A stretch of DNA of 64,000 bases from Gnetum montanum (GCA_015680685.1 MNCI01018006.1:1-64000), one strand, 5' to 3'. Counted from the first letter of the stretch, positions 47,501-59,003 are shown. The notes: a model not told the origin generated them from the sequence alone. A program made the numbers and translations.

Positions 47501-49733
47501 TCTTTTGATAGCTTCATAGACCCTAACACATGGAAGTCCTATCCCTTGTTCAAGTGTTAGGCCTTTCCTAAATTTTTTTCAAAAAAGAAATTAATTAGTA
47601 TTGCATAGGGATGGACCTTCAAGAAGGTCTTGAAGGAGGGTACTCCTTTTAATTGGGCTTCTTCCTTGGCTATGAGAATCAAGCAGGAAATCCCCAAACT
47701 TTGTGAGGACCCCTCTAAATATTCCACATCCACTATGCATTTTTTTTAGGTTATCTAAAGAGGCTCACCAAATTCTGGGTGGTGAGAAGGAATGCTTCAT
47801 GGACGTAGCAGGACCCAAAATAGTTGTTCAAGCCTTGGATAAAACATCTTTATACAACTATGCAAGATTAGAACCCACTAGAGGACATGAAAGATTCATT
47901 TTCTATGATCAGTAAGAACCTTGGTGTTAGTCAGTGTGAATCCCTTGACAACATGGGGGAGGTGCCTCTTACATTCTCAGTGAACATCCAGAGAGCTCAA
48001 CAATTACATGCTAAAGCTAATGAGGTAGACAAGGCTAGTTTAAAATGGCTAGGAGAGAAAGCATCACCAGCATCAAAGCCACCATCTAAAAAAAAGATCA
48101 TCTTTAACATCCCACAGTTAGATCAAGTAGTCACATGTATGCTTTAACTATGCTCTTAATGATCTTGGCTATGTTTTGACCTATGGCTATACTTACTAAC
48201 TTGTCTAATGGGCTATGGCTACAAGATAGTGGTGGAACTTAGTAGCCCAAGCTACCACTACAAAAGAGGAACAAAGACAAGCAAAGGAGGCACATAGATG
48301 TGCAAGGAAAGAGTGGCAATGGTAGAGGAGGAACAAATGTGTATAGAGGAGGCACTCTTGCAACAAGATATGGATAATATAGATGCCTTGTTTGTGGAGC
48401 CACTACCTAAGGAGCCTTTGACTAACATACCTAATGATGATGATGATGAGGGTGAGGATCTAGGTATGCCTATGCTTTGCTTGTTATTACCCATGGTTTA
48501 GTTCTTACTATCTGATGATTGTCATGTGTATGATAGTTCTTGAGCCACAATTAAGGGCCTCTACATCCATGTTTTGCATGAAACCATGCGTAGAGGTCCC
48601 AAGCAAGATAGAATTCATGCACAAAATATTAGAGGACATCATTGGTTAGTTGCAACAAGTTTCACCCAAGATTGCTAAGGACTATGTTTTTCTACAAGTT
48701 ATCTTTTATGTTATGGATACTTTCTTTTTTATACTATGTTTATGGTTATATTTTTGTTGTTATTAGTGTCATAAATTACATGGGATATGGCCCAAGAGAA
48801 GGAGTTTAACTCCTTACCTAAGCTTCCTCTTAACACCCCACATGTCCCCTTGAAGTTGTATGAAATTGTCACTGATCTTGTGGTTTCATGAGCAAAATCT
48901 TCATGGGAGATTTAAAGGTCCAATGAATCCCTATGATAATAGGTTATGACCTTGAAGGAGGAAAATAAAAGGTAAGCCAAAAGGATCTAGGATCTTGAGG
49001 AATGTAAAGCCTTTGTGGAAGCCTAAGTGGCTAACTTAGGGACCTTACAAACCAAGGAGATCACATGGGCTTGCTACTGGCACACCATCCAAGACAAGGT
49101 TTCCCTCTAGTGGGAGTTGCAAGAGTAGCAAATGAAAATTGACTTAATCTCTCGAAAGGCATAGGATTGAAAGGATTACAATACTTGGATCCTACAGTGG
49201 GGTAAGACATAAAAGGATTACAAGTGGTAGTATAAGGTTGATCTAGAGGCATACCTAAAGTGGCTAAATAGGAAGATGACCAAATGGTAGAAGAGGAATT
49301 TGTTTATCAAGGGCATTTAGGCTAAGAGTGCTTTCAACCTCTCAGATCACTATAGCTATAGATGAGGTCTCTATAGCTATGGTCTTGTGGGATCCACCAT
49401 CATGGACAAGTATAGACAAGACTAATATCTTCACAAGCATCAATTTTGGGGATACTGACTGAGCCAACATGGAAGAAGATCAAATTCTCCAACATTTGAA
49501 GATTGGATTCACCATCTTCCCGAAGAGTTTATAGAGATGGATTCCTCATAGGTTTTATAGCTCTTATGATTTATCTTTTAATTTTTTGTTTTGCATTTGT
49601 TTATGTCATGGTTTTGGTTATATTGGCTATTAATTAGTTGTATGTTATCATATCATAGGTACCATATGATGTCAACGATCCTAGTAGTGTAGGGAATGAT
49701 GATGATGATGGTTCACCACCTTCTTCCCATTAA
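44560..49733 (+). pseudogene. Opposite-strand multi-exon gene inside element D (unknown function)
   Basis: Homologous to the + strand gene in C. Likely parts are: a leader exon ending at 44714 (donor CCAAG|GTAGGT), then a long intron; an exon ending at 46597 (donor GGTAAGC), with KMARVIVETLLPRSMHLGTW upstream; and a clear 89-bp intron, 46598-46686. An exon from 46687 follows (YKVNDHVLIKNDHTFVVAHT...), with a well-kept stretch near 47440-47560 (KKWFGANKGHSRISFDSFID). Further exons cover 47750-48463, ending in an Asp/Glu run before GTATGC. A block at about 48600-48680 (FMHKILEDIIG) matches C. A coiled-coil-like exon starts at 48767, and the last exon is 49659-49733 (...GNDDDDGSPPSSH, TAA). In-frame stops are mostly former Trp or Gln. 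No family could be named. Confidence 0.65.
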
Positions 49734-50103
49734 AATTCCCCCTTGGCACCACTAGATGCATGATGTAATAACTTTTGTTAATGATTTTTGATTTATTTTA
49801 TTTCATGTTGGATGTTGTATGGCTTATGTTGGCCAATGCTTATGTTGTAGACATTTTGACACTTCTAGTTTATTGTTTTAATATTTATGCCATATAATGT
49901 GGTTATAGCTATATATATATTTTAAATGTTTTAAATTTTAAGTTTCAATTTTAGTTTTGGCTACATATGTTGTTGATGGCTTTACTTTTTTAAGGTTTTA
50001 AGGTTATAAATATTGTAAGCAAGGCTATGCTACTGATGGCTACATTGGCTATTTACACTATGGTTAGAGTATAAGATTATGCATTGCCATAAATTTTTAT
50101 CAC

Positions 50104-50313
50104 CACTTTAAGATTGTGGCAAGTTGCAACCTAGGTTTAAAGTCATAGCAGACTATAGCACCAATTTAATGTCTTAACAAACTGCAATGCTAAGTTACGC
50201 CCTTGGCAGGTTGTAGGTTTGCTAGTTTTAGGCCATAGCAGGTCTTCGGTTTTGATAGTTTTAGGCTATGGTGGGCCTTGGGCTTTTACTAGTTTTAGAC
50301 CATGGTGGATCAT
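50104..50313. repeat. Boundary repeat array 3 of D (protease side of the spacer)
   Basis: About six units such as GCTAGTTTTAGGCCATAGCA and CTAGTTTTAGACCATGGTGG. Confidence 0.85.
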
Positions 50314-50538
50314 CATTAAAACGAAACTTGTATTTTTGATGATTTTCTATTTTAATTTTTTTATGGGTTTACTAGTTCTAATATTTTTATAGGACTTTTA
50401 AATTTACAACATGTGCAAAAGTAAAGAAAGAAAAAGTCTCTAATAAATAAAAATTCAAATAAAAGTAAAAACTTAGGCTACATGCATAAAAGAGTAAAAT
50501 AAAGTGCACAAAAAGCATAGCAAGTTAACATAAAATAT

Positions 50539-51420
50539 TTATGCTATAGGGCTACCAATGCATATTGTTATATGGGTATAAGGGCATGGGGTGGAAGGGT
50601 TAAGGTGTACTTCACTTGTGGAAACTCTTCCTAATCTTTGAAATATTAGGAAATGTGTAAGGTCTACTTTGCACAAGTTTCTATTCACCATCCCCTTCAC
50701 CAAAAATGTTAAAAGGAAGTTCATCCCATAATGCATCTTACTATCCATCATTGTTATTATTGCCTTTTTCTCTCTCTCGAGTCAATAGATTTCATAGTTA
50801 TGAGTTTCTTCTTGAAACTTCACTTCAGAACCCTATGCATAAGGGAGATTAATCTCTTATGGGAGGTACCATGTTATCACCATGAATGATGATTTTACCT
50901 TCCTCATAAGGGAGGCAAATCTCTTGGTGGATGGGTGAGGACAAGGGTTGTAACTAAGACAACCAATAACTTCCTAGGATAAGGTTAAATCCTGGTCTCT
51001 CCTTCACCACTAAGAAATCCATGATTGTGTAGAATTACTCCCCTACCACAAAATTGAAGGAGATAGATCCTTTGACAAAAACCCTTCATTTGTTGAAGGA
51101 GTTAAGAGCAACTATTGATGTGCATTATATTTTCTTTGTCAACCCTAATTACTCAACAATGGTGCATGTGATGACATTTGTTGTACCCCTATCATCTACA
51201 TGCACCTAGTGCACCATATATTACCATACACATATGGTTATGAAAAGAGGAGCCCTACTCACTTCACCATTTTGGGGGCTAGCATGGATTTCGTTATCAC
51301 GAAACACCAACAATGTTGACTTCTTCTTCCTTGGTGAAGAAGGAACCATCACTACATTGATGAATTCCTTATTAGTGGGGATGTCATCACTAGTGAGAAG
51401 TCAACATTTGTACTAGTAGT
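50539..51420 (-). pseudogene. Protease region of element D
   Basis: Minus strand near 51210 reads VHVDDRGTTNVITC, an aspartic-protease start with the Asp pair kept but Gly-Ala disturbed. FNLILGSYWLSQLQPLSSPI near 51000 matches the protease end seen in C (FNLILGRSWL). The open frame 50751-50539 that follows corresponds to the 20036-20287 part of C. It sits between gag and the spacer. Confidence 0.75.
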
Positions 51421-52179
51421 TTACAATGCGTAGTAAAAGTCATGAGCAAGTCATAGAGACTTAAGGTTTTATTTTTCTAATTGAGGGACTATTTGACTTA
51501 CTCCATCACACTAAGAAAATTTTTGTCACTGGCCATGGGTTTGACACCTCAATTGTACTTTACTTCCTCCATGTGGCCCAAAATGTAAGCTTTGGACTTA
51601 GATTGTTGATGTTGGGGCCTCTCCTCTTTCTTCTGGTTTTGAATTTTGAAATCCTCTCATGGTCTACTAGTTTAGGTAGGTTGGGTAGAGGACGTCATTA
51701 ATATAGATGATATCATAGTGGGCTTCAGTGGACCCACTTCCTTCCATGCCTTAGTATACTTGTTACCCTTGTTATTAGGCTTTTGCTTATGCTTCTTCCT
51801 ATGCTTAGTTGAGGCTTCTTGGTTGTTGTTAGTTATGTTAAAGAAAGAAGCTGTGACATTAGCCACCATGGGAAGTCTTGTCCTTTTGTTGGGGCTAGCT
51901 ATGCTATAGTGGCTTGGGGCATCTTGATGATAAAAGGTTCTCATGGAGGCACTTATGATGGTACTCTCACTATAAAGGGGGATCTTGAGCTAGTGAAAGT
52001 TGAAGAAGAGCTTTCATTGTAAGGGGGTACCTAAATCACACAAGGTTCCCTCATGAGTATCTAAATGTCATCCATGGTGAATGTTGATATAATGTATGCA
52101 ACATTTTTTGCATTCAGTGGACCTTATACACTTTCATCAATTGGTTTTGTGGTCAAATAGGGTAAGATGCATCTAAAAC

Positions 52180-54243
52180 TAGCTCTTCCCTATCTATCAT
52201 CTTCTATAGGTCATCCTTCACTACAAGGTAGAAGTTTGTGCCATGAGCAGGTAGTTGGTGATAGTACAAAAATTGGTATAACCTAAAGTATTTAAGTAGT
52301 TGTGGATCATCCTTTGTTACTTGAGTGGCATTTTGGCTATCTAACATAGCCTATCATGCTTCTTTAGGGAAGCTTCGATCATACGCTTGTATTGAATGCA
52401 CCCACTTTTCAATAGTTGGTCTAATAACCTAGATGGTTTTAATAGTAGCCTAGTATATTTGGACTTGTCATTTCTTTCAAAGTTGGGTCTAAATGTTTTC
52501 AATGCAGTGGTCCTAGAGATTGATGGTTGGTCATCTCAATCACTAGTGGGGGCCTTGGGTGGGTTTGTCCTTGGCCCTTGCTTAGTGGTTTTCTCCTATT
52601 TGGTTACTATTACTATAGCCATGTTTTTTTGCTTACTCTTTTACTTGTTCCTTTGTGTGTGTTGTTTTTTGTATGCCACATAAGCCTGGTCATGACTAGC
52701 CTCCATAGCATCCTCTATGTTCTTGGTCTAGGAGAAAACTTGACTAAGTCTCCATGAATCAAGATAGTATAGCTTAGATTTAATGAAATTGTTGAATACC
52801 CCCTTGGATATAGCCAACAAGTGGGTTTCAACTATAGGCTATGGTATCTCATTTAGTAGACTATTCCATCATTATATGAACTTCTACACTAGCTCAAGGG
52901 GTCCTTAATCGACCTTCATTAGTTGGTCAATTGTAGTATCAAGCTTTAATTTGTACTTGAAGTAGTTAACAAATTGGGCTATGATCTCTTCAAGGGAGGA
53001 TATGAATCCTCTAGGTAGGGCATGGTACCAATCAAGTGCTTTCCTAATCAAGGACATAGGAAATATTCTCATTATAGTATGTGTCCATGATTGCAATAGC
53101 AAGCAATTAGATCAGAAGATTATAAGGTGAACATTGGGATCACCTTCTCCATTATACTTTCTGAATTAAGGTATAGGAACACTAAGAGGAAGTACCAAGG
53201 GTGGCACCATAAGATTTATTGGATCATCTTGCTAAAAGTTCATGATCTTGAATCTTTGAAAAGTAGAAGCCTTGAGCCTCTTCAACTCAACTATGAGGTC
53301 TTAGATCATCTAGAAGGCTTTATCCAAGCCCGCTAGTGTCCTTGTTGGTGCAAGAGTTTCACAAATGATTATGTTATCTATTGGAAGGCTTGTGGCCTCA
53401 CTATTGGTTGTAAGATAGAGAGAAGAGGTTGTGTCATGGTTGTGGTCTATAGGCCAAATAAGGAGAAAGATGCTTATGCTAGAATCTGAGGCATAAATGG
53501 AACAAAGGTGGAATGTGACCCCTAGGTTTCTTGAGGTTCAATTATGGCCCCACATGATTGTTCAATGGGTTAGTGGTAGTAACTACTACCAACATCGAAC
53601 ATACTGACCTAGGTTGGGTGGCAAGTAGCATGGAGAAATGCAAAGTGGTTGGATATAGCATCAATTGTGCTTGGTGTGCAGTATTATTAGCATGCATTTG
53701 AACATGGTTAGGTACAATGGAAACAAAGGTGATGGGGCATGTCTAGTAGAAAAGGTGAAGGGAGTAGAGGTGGGCACTATGGTCTTGGGGATTCCTTGTT
53801 GGAAGAGTTCCTTCAAAAGGTTCTCAAGCTCAAACTCTATCCCAAATTCATCTTCCTCCTTTGGTTGTCCATCAAAGGTTACCTTCTAATTATCTTCATC
53901 AACCTCAATGACGAGGGCTAAGATGCCAATGTAGAGGTAATTAAGAGGTATTGGTCATAGGGGAGGGAATATACTCCTTCCCATCATGATGGATGGGCTT
54001 AAATTCCCTCTTGGATTCTACTTCCACTTGTGGTATTACCATGCCAACTTGGATCTTAGCATAAATGAAGTGATAGTGCTCTTCATTTATTATTAAGAAC
54101 CTAGGAATTTTCCCCCTAAGTCTCAAGGACTATCTACATCCAATCATAGTGGGGTCTTTAGGGTCATAGGCCTTCACATACTATTGATCAGATCCATTGT
54201 TGTTATAGTTAAAAGGAAACTTTTTCGATTGAGGAAAATACAT
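52180..54243 (-). pseudogene. gag of element D
   Basis: Reading starts at ATG 54243, MYFPQSKKFPFNYNNNGSDQ. The gag core on the minus strand has QKYNGEGDPNVHL near 53150, then LLLQSWTHTIMRIFPMSLIR and ALDWYHALP. PIVETHLLAISKGVFNNF lies near 52830. These blocks match the gag of C one for one, with the WYxxLP motif of plant gypsy gag better kept here. Stops are frequent in the N-terminal part, and the zinc knuckle was not recognised. Confidence 0.8.
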
Positions 54244-54941
54244 GGCTATTATGCTAAAAATGGCTTGAGATTGGCAAAAAATGATTAAAAAGAAGTAAAT
54301 TCTAGTAACTGGAATTTGAAAATGGTCAAAAGAAGAAAAAATGGTTGAAAACAAAGTAATTACTATAAATAGTAAGTGAGGGATAAGTGGGGGTACACCC
54401 CTTTATCAAACATAGAAAGGTGAAAAGGTTGTAAAAAACTTCACCCACATTGGCTTCCTAGCTACCTCTATGCTAGGTGTGGCAAAGGAAAAAGGAGGGA
54501 ATGAGATGAAGGAATCTCACACATTCCTATTACAATGTTGATGAAGTGGTAAAAGTTTGATAATAAAAATAGAAACCTCAGAATTTCCAAAAAATGGTTT
54601 TGGAAAGTTGCCAAATTTCACAACAGGGAAGAAGGGGATGGAATTTGATTATTTGAACTACCAATGTTAGCTTACTTAGAGAAATGTGGTAGCAGGTGGG
54701 ATGGAAATGAACTTGAAAATCATCATTGGCCTTGTGGGTTCATAGCAACTATTGTAAAAGTTCCAACATCCAAGCACCTGCAACATCCATGCTAGGCTTG
54801 TGAGATAGAGGGGGATGGGTTAAAATGTTGATCTTAGCTAAAAATAAAAGGCTTTTGCTAAGAAGAGAAAACAAAAATTGCAACTTGTAGGTTAACACTA
54901 GCTATGGGAAGAGTAGATTTTAGCAAAGCAATTGAGTGGAG
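54244..54941 (-). other. Leader of element D between PBS and gag
   Basis: About 0.7 kb, no coding frame. It includes words like those of the D LTR and satellite (CACATTGGCTTCCTAGCTAC then CTCTATGCTAGGTGTGG near 54450). Confidence 0.5.
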
Positions 54942-54959
54942 GCCCTCCTTCTAGCACCG
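54942..54959 (-). promoter_or_regulatory. Primer-binding site of element D
   Basis: Minus strand CGGTGCTAGAAGGAGGGC, six bases after the 5' LTR; the first T of the usual TGG has become C. Confidence 0.6.
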
Positions 54960-54965
54960 AAAAAT

Positions 54966-55398
54966 TATAGCAACTGAAAATCATAGCTATTGGAAAGCCA
55001 AGGATTCATAGTCACAAATAACCTTGACCTCGAATTCCTAGGGTCTTCAAAGAAAGATGGTATTTAGGATGCCCTTGATGGTCTGCTAGATCACCAGGGG
55101 AATTAGGAGGTGCAAAATAGGGTTGTGAAAAGTGTAAAAATTGTAGATCTAAAAACTTAAAATGAATACAAATTGCACACAAAATGATACTATAAAATTT
55201 ATTGAATAAATAAAGAATGAGTTTAGAGATGTGTACAAAAGTGCCCATAGGAGAGTAAAGGGGGGTTCACTTGGACAAGGGTTCTAAGTTCATTGAAACT
55301 AATAGAATCCAATTCATGATCTAGATGCTCAGCCACTCTCAATGTTGTCAAACTTTCTCTATTGCCACTTAAAATTTGCAACATTGGTTACTACTAGG
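54966..55398 (-). mobile_element. 5' LTR of element D, U5/R part
   Basis: Matches 31803-32235. Begins TATAGCAACTG (TG changed to TA). Interrupted by A3 after CTAGG. Confidence 0.9.
55394..55398. repeat. Target-site duplication of A3, left copy (CTAGG)
   Basis: Exact match to 59004-59008; the uninterrupted D LTR has a single copy of the site at 32231-32235. Confidence 0.9.
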
Positions 55399-57069
55399 TG
55401 TTGGCAACCGTTTTGGATGCAACCGCCAAAAAGTGTCCTCAAACAAGATTTAGGTGCTTGCTGGTCTCTGGCAACACCAAGGCCCAGATACCTCCAAATA
55501 GACTCAGTAGTTAATGTTAGTATGTGTGTGTGCTATTGCAGTGTGCGGTTCTGAAATATGAAACGATTGCGTTGTGTGTAAACTACGAATGACTTATCTT
55601 AAAGAGATTCAGCCAACTTTGCCAAGTACTGTGAGTTGTTGAGAGTTCCTATTTTATTCTATTGCCTAGTCTACGCGGTCCTTATAATACCTACTTGTAA
55701 CAAATAAAATTTTGCAAAAAAATTTGAGCACAACTCTACGAATCTAATTCTAATTTTCCCTAGAGAAAGAGATAGTTCCACAAGAAAACTACAAATAGAG
55801 CAAGATTCAATGGAAATAGACAGAAAGGATTGCATATTTGTGTTAAGAACTCAAATATTTAAAAAGGTAAAATGATACGAGTAAACACTTTACAATAAAG
55901 CTATCCCAAATTCAATAACTATGAATTGTTTAAACTTCCAAGGCTTAAATAAGCAATTTCTTCAAGACAATCCTACTATGCTACCACAAATTCCTATGTA
56001 AACTATCACGTACGAGACTCAATTTTGGCTAGATAATGGATGTCAACAATTGCATTCAATAGAACCTTGAAAAGACTTGATGATTTCTGATTGAAATATC
56101 ATGGAGATTCACTTTAAATATAAAAAGAAGCTATTTCGGTCCCATCAAAATACCAAAGATTTTCTAAACCCTCTTGACTATTGAATTATTCAACGGCATG
56201 ACTACAAGTAGAGGCTCTCTTACAACGATATCAATAGTAGTTCTTAGACGTTGCACAATAACCAAATTTACTACTAAAATGCTCTTAAGGCTTTCAAACA
56301 CAAGCGCTTCTATGGCAAAATTTTAATAGAAATTTTCTATCAAGCAACAAGAACAATAAGAGCAATCTAAAAATCCCAAAATTACTTGCCAAGGACGATA
56401 CTATCTAAACCACTAGCTAAACAATTTAAACAAAATAAAAATATAACATAACTCACACAACTATGACAAAGAGGCTGAAATCCTTTCTTTAGCAAGTCAT
56501 CTTACAAGCAATCTTTCACAATGTCTTTTACAAATGCTCTTCCCAAGAGCCAAAGTGTGTCTCCAAGTGAGAGCTCAAGTATCCCCCAAGTGTGTTCTCA
56601 AGTCTTCCATCCTAAAGCCTTTCTATAGGGTTCAAAAGATATTACATATTCAAAAATATCTTAGCTAACTTCTCTCCCAAGTAACTTGTCCAACAAGTTA
56701 GGTAAGTTACAAAAATTTTGGGTGGTTGTAACCACCATAGAGATAAAAAAGGCTATAGTTGACAAGTGTCCCATGTAGTTGCCAAGTGGCCCATTCAATT
56801 GAGAAGTGGCCCTTCAGTGGCCAAGTGGTCACCATGGAGACAAAAATGCTGTAGTTGACAAGTGGCTTTTTTAATTGCCAAGTATCTTCATGGTAATCAA
56901 AATTAAAATTAGTTACAATATCATAGTTGTAACTATCATAGGAAGTTACAACTTCCATAGGAATAAAAGGGATAATAGTCAAATATCTCTTTGTACATAA
57001 ATAATAGGTTTTTGCTATTTTTCTGGAAAAAAAATCTCATTATCACTAAAAATTATACCACTTGCTGAA

Positions 57070-57300
57070 GTCCAACAATTGAAGTAGAGAAGGAAAGAGG
57101 TCCAACAAATGATGCAGTTGTGGCATGTCCTGGGAATTAACAAATTTGCAGCAGCAACAAAGCTCACATGAGGATGTTCATGACTCGTCAGTTGCAGGAG
57201 TGGAGCTAGTGGGGACCATAGGAGATGATGGTGGTGTCGTTAGGGCTTGATGCAAGCCATGAATTTTGTTCACTTGAAGCATTGTTCTATGTTCATATTC
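57070..57300 (-). other. Possible third foreign fragment in A3
   Basis: Minus-strand frame is open apart from one stop, reading ...LTTPPSSPMVPTSSTPATDE... and ...SQDMPQLHHLLDLFPSLLQL.... Its composition is unlike retroelement gag or pol. I cannot name a source. It lies directly downstream of the CAP-G fragment. Confidence 0.3.
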
Positions 57301-57462
57301 CTCTCACAAGAACCTGCACTCATTTTTTTTGCTTGAGCTGGGCAAGGCCAAGTAACATGTGATTGAGTGCATCATGCATAGAGAAGAAGGGACTCTAATC
57401 AAAAGCCAAGCTCAGATTGCAATGCTTGATACATCGATGCTCCTTCATCATAAATCTATCCA

Positions 57463-57775
57463 TCAAGAATTGCATAGCGTTTTTCTACACTCTCGGATTT
57501 TGATGTTCTCAAGATCACTGGGGAAGCACATGAGGGCATGGGTGGAAAAAACCCTAACAACAGGGGTGCGGTCATGGAGGCGGCATTGCAAAATAGCAAT
57601 AACAGCATCCCAGGCCTCATTGGAAACCTCGGCATCATCAAGGAAGCGCAGCAGAATTTTTGACGGCAATAGGCAAGTGCAGAATCTGATGGCCTTGCTG
57701 GCTGCATCTGTGCAGAAGAGAAGTACACTGAATAATTCCACCAAAAATGCATTGCACTCATTGTTCATGCCTCCA
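57463..57775 (-). pseudogene. Captured fragment of condensin subunit CAP-G (condensin complex subunit 3)
   Basis: The minus-strand frame (part of 57936-57463) reads SKAIRFCTCLLPSKILLRFL, then DDAEVSNEAWDAVIAI and LHDRTPVVRVFSTHALMCFP and SDLEN. This matches the HEAT-repeat region of plant CAP-G: a ...NKAVRFRAC... block, a ...DDAEVSNELWDEVI... block and a ...DKxPxVRxxAVRALxRFAxDxEN... block. CAP-G is a non-SMC subunit of condensin, which compacts mitotic chromosomes; the full protein is about 1000 residues and only about 90 are here. The homology fades after SDLENIKI, where the family has its next repeat (EVRK..). The fragment follows the NPF piece without a break in frame. Confidence 0.8.
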
Positions 57776-57794
57776 TGATCCTCTTTTCCTATTA

Positions 57795-58710
57795 ATCTAC
57801 ATGATTTGTTGATAATTGTGATTAGAAGACTAGAGATAAAACTGTTGTCTCCGAAGACACTGACATATAGAGCAACTCCAAGGCTCCTCATGTTGATCCT
57901 AGAAATATTCCTGCAGACCCACCAACCCAAATACATCTACAATTCTAGAAAAAATATACTGTGTAAGTAACCAAAATATTGACATGGGTATCTCAAATTT
58001 TGGCTTATCAAGTAACCCGTACAACTTGGCTGCATGGATTATCTTGGTCTCTATCACAGCAGCAAGAACTAACGTCAGAGTCATCAAGATCAGCCCTGTT
58101 CCAAATCTCTACAGAAGAGAGATGCCTCTTTCTATGCCTGTGAATTTTCTTGCAATTGGGACAAACAGTTTATCATATAGTGATGATAGAATTTTCATTA
58201 TGAGAGCCGAAGCAGCAAGCAGAGATGTAGGTGGCACTTGGAAATGAGGACCAATGTGCCTACTCATGGTTTGGCCTTGCTTCACGAAGAACGTGGTTGG
58301 TTGGGTCAAAGCTATTCCATAAACCAGGTTGCATAGCCATATGGGCAGTAGTCCAACCACTAGTTTGGCCTCTTCCACCTGTGTCACTATGCATAGTTTC
58401 CATGAATTGTTTTCCTGGATTTTTCTCTCCGATCCTTTTTTAACCATGGCTTCTTAGTCCAAAATCTTGAGGCTTTCAGTGTGATTGAGAAATCTTTGGG
58501 AAGAGTAGTCCTTAGCGAGGCTGCTGAAGGGACTGCATTTTGGCACAAGGTTTCTATAAAAAGGAGCCCCAAACAAAAAGATGCAGAATGCGATTGCCAT
58601 GATCGCTGTGACAATGGAAAACCCAGTGCCCCAACTCACATTATCCTCAACATAAACAATCACACTCTCCAAGAAACCCTTTATGTATTCTCTTTCTACG
58701 GATACATTTT
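57795..58710 (-). pseudogene. Captured fragment of an NPF (NRT1/PTR family) transporter
   Basis: Minus-strand reading runs SVIVYVEDNVSWGTGFSIVT, FLFGAPFYRNLVPKCSPF, CIVTQVEEAKLVVGLLPIWL, TTFFVKQGQTMSRHIG, FQVPPTSL, LFVPIARKFTG and GISLL. It then continues through PMSIFWLLTQYIF, VGLQEYF and MRSLGVALYVSVFGDNSF. These are the transmembrane 5 to 11 blocks of plant NPF proteins (nitrate, peptide and hormone importers of the membrane), roughly 300 of about 580 residues, in correct order. Two in-frame stops (a TAA near 58455, a TAG near 58108) and one frameshift near 57900 disable it. No intron is seen. The N-terminal half and the last helix are missing. Confidence 0.88.
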
Positions 58711-59003
58711 AGTGAGGTGACTTGAGAACCACCAGATTATGATTCTTGAGCAAGTCATGAAATTAATCATTCAAAATTTCCACTACAATTTCTACTCATG
58801 ACATCAAGATAGATAATTCCCTGTAAATGTAGCTACAATATCTAGCATATGCCATTCCAACTTCATGGTCAGTTAACTATTGCAGAATTCTTAACGAGAA
58901 AGAACATAATCCTTCTTGAACAGTTTCAGTTCATTAGGATTTTGTACCTTACCATTCTCATATAAGTCCACCTATTCCATGAAATGGCTAAAACGTGCCA
59001 ACA

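Larger units (their letters stand above)
40624..50530 (-). other. Intron-like spacer between protease and RT of element D
   Basis: About 9.9 kb lie between protease and RT on the minus strand. The 3' splice site is TTTTGGTTGACATGCAG, ending at 40624. The donor was not found with confidence. From the RT side it contains boundary repeats, about 0.4 kb of plain sequence, a satellite-like array, a + strand multi-exon gene, and boundary repeats again. This is much longer than the 4-kb spacer of C. Confidence 0.6.
55399..59003 (-). mobile_element. Family-A insertion A3, apparent solo LTR of 3.6 kb carrying two host gene fragments
   Basis: Starts TGTTGGCAACC, ends AAAACGTGCCAACA, flanked by exact CTAGG copies, and interrupts the D 5' LTR. 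R/U5 (55399 to about 56620) matches A1 and A2 closely. A minus-strand TATA-like CCCTATAGAAAGG lies at about 56621-56633. Upstream of that, U3 contains short repeats of GTTGACAAGTGGC (56740-56890), then the CAP-G and NPF fragments in the same direction as the LTR. No gag or pol is present. The outer ends form an imperfect inverted repeat of about 14 bp. Confidence 0.88.

Noticed and set aside
57359-57778. 139-codon + strand open frame over the CAP-G fragment
   Set aside because: It is the antisense shadow of the CAP-G match on the minus strand, which has clear homology.
55399-59003. A2/A3 as DNA transposons with TGTTGGC terminal inverted repeats (Pack-type element)
   Set aside because: The ends are TG...CA with 5-bp duplications. 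R/U5 has a TATA box and AATAAA in LTR order, and the inverted repeat is only about 14 bp and imperfect. A solo LTR explains it better, although no transposase search could be run.
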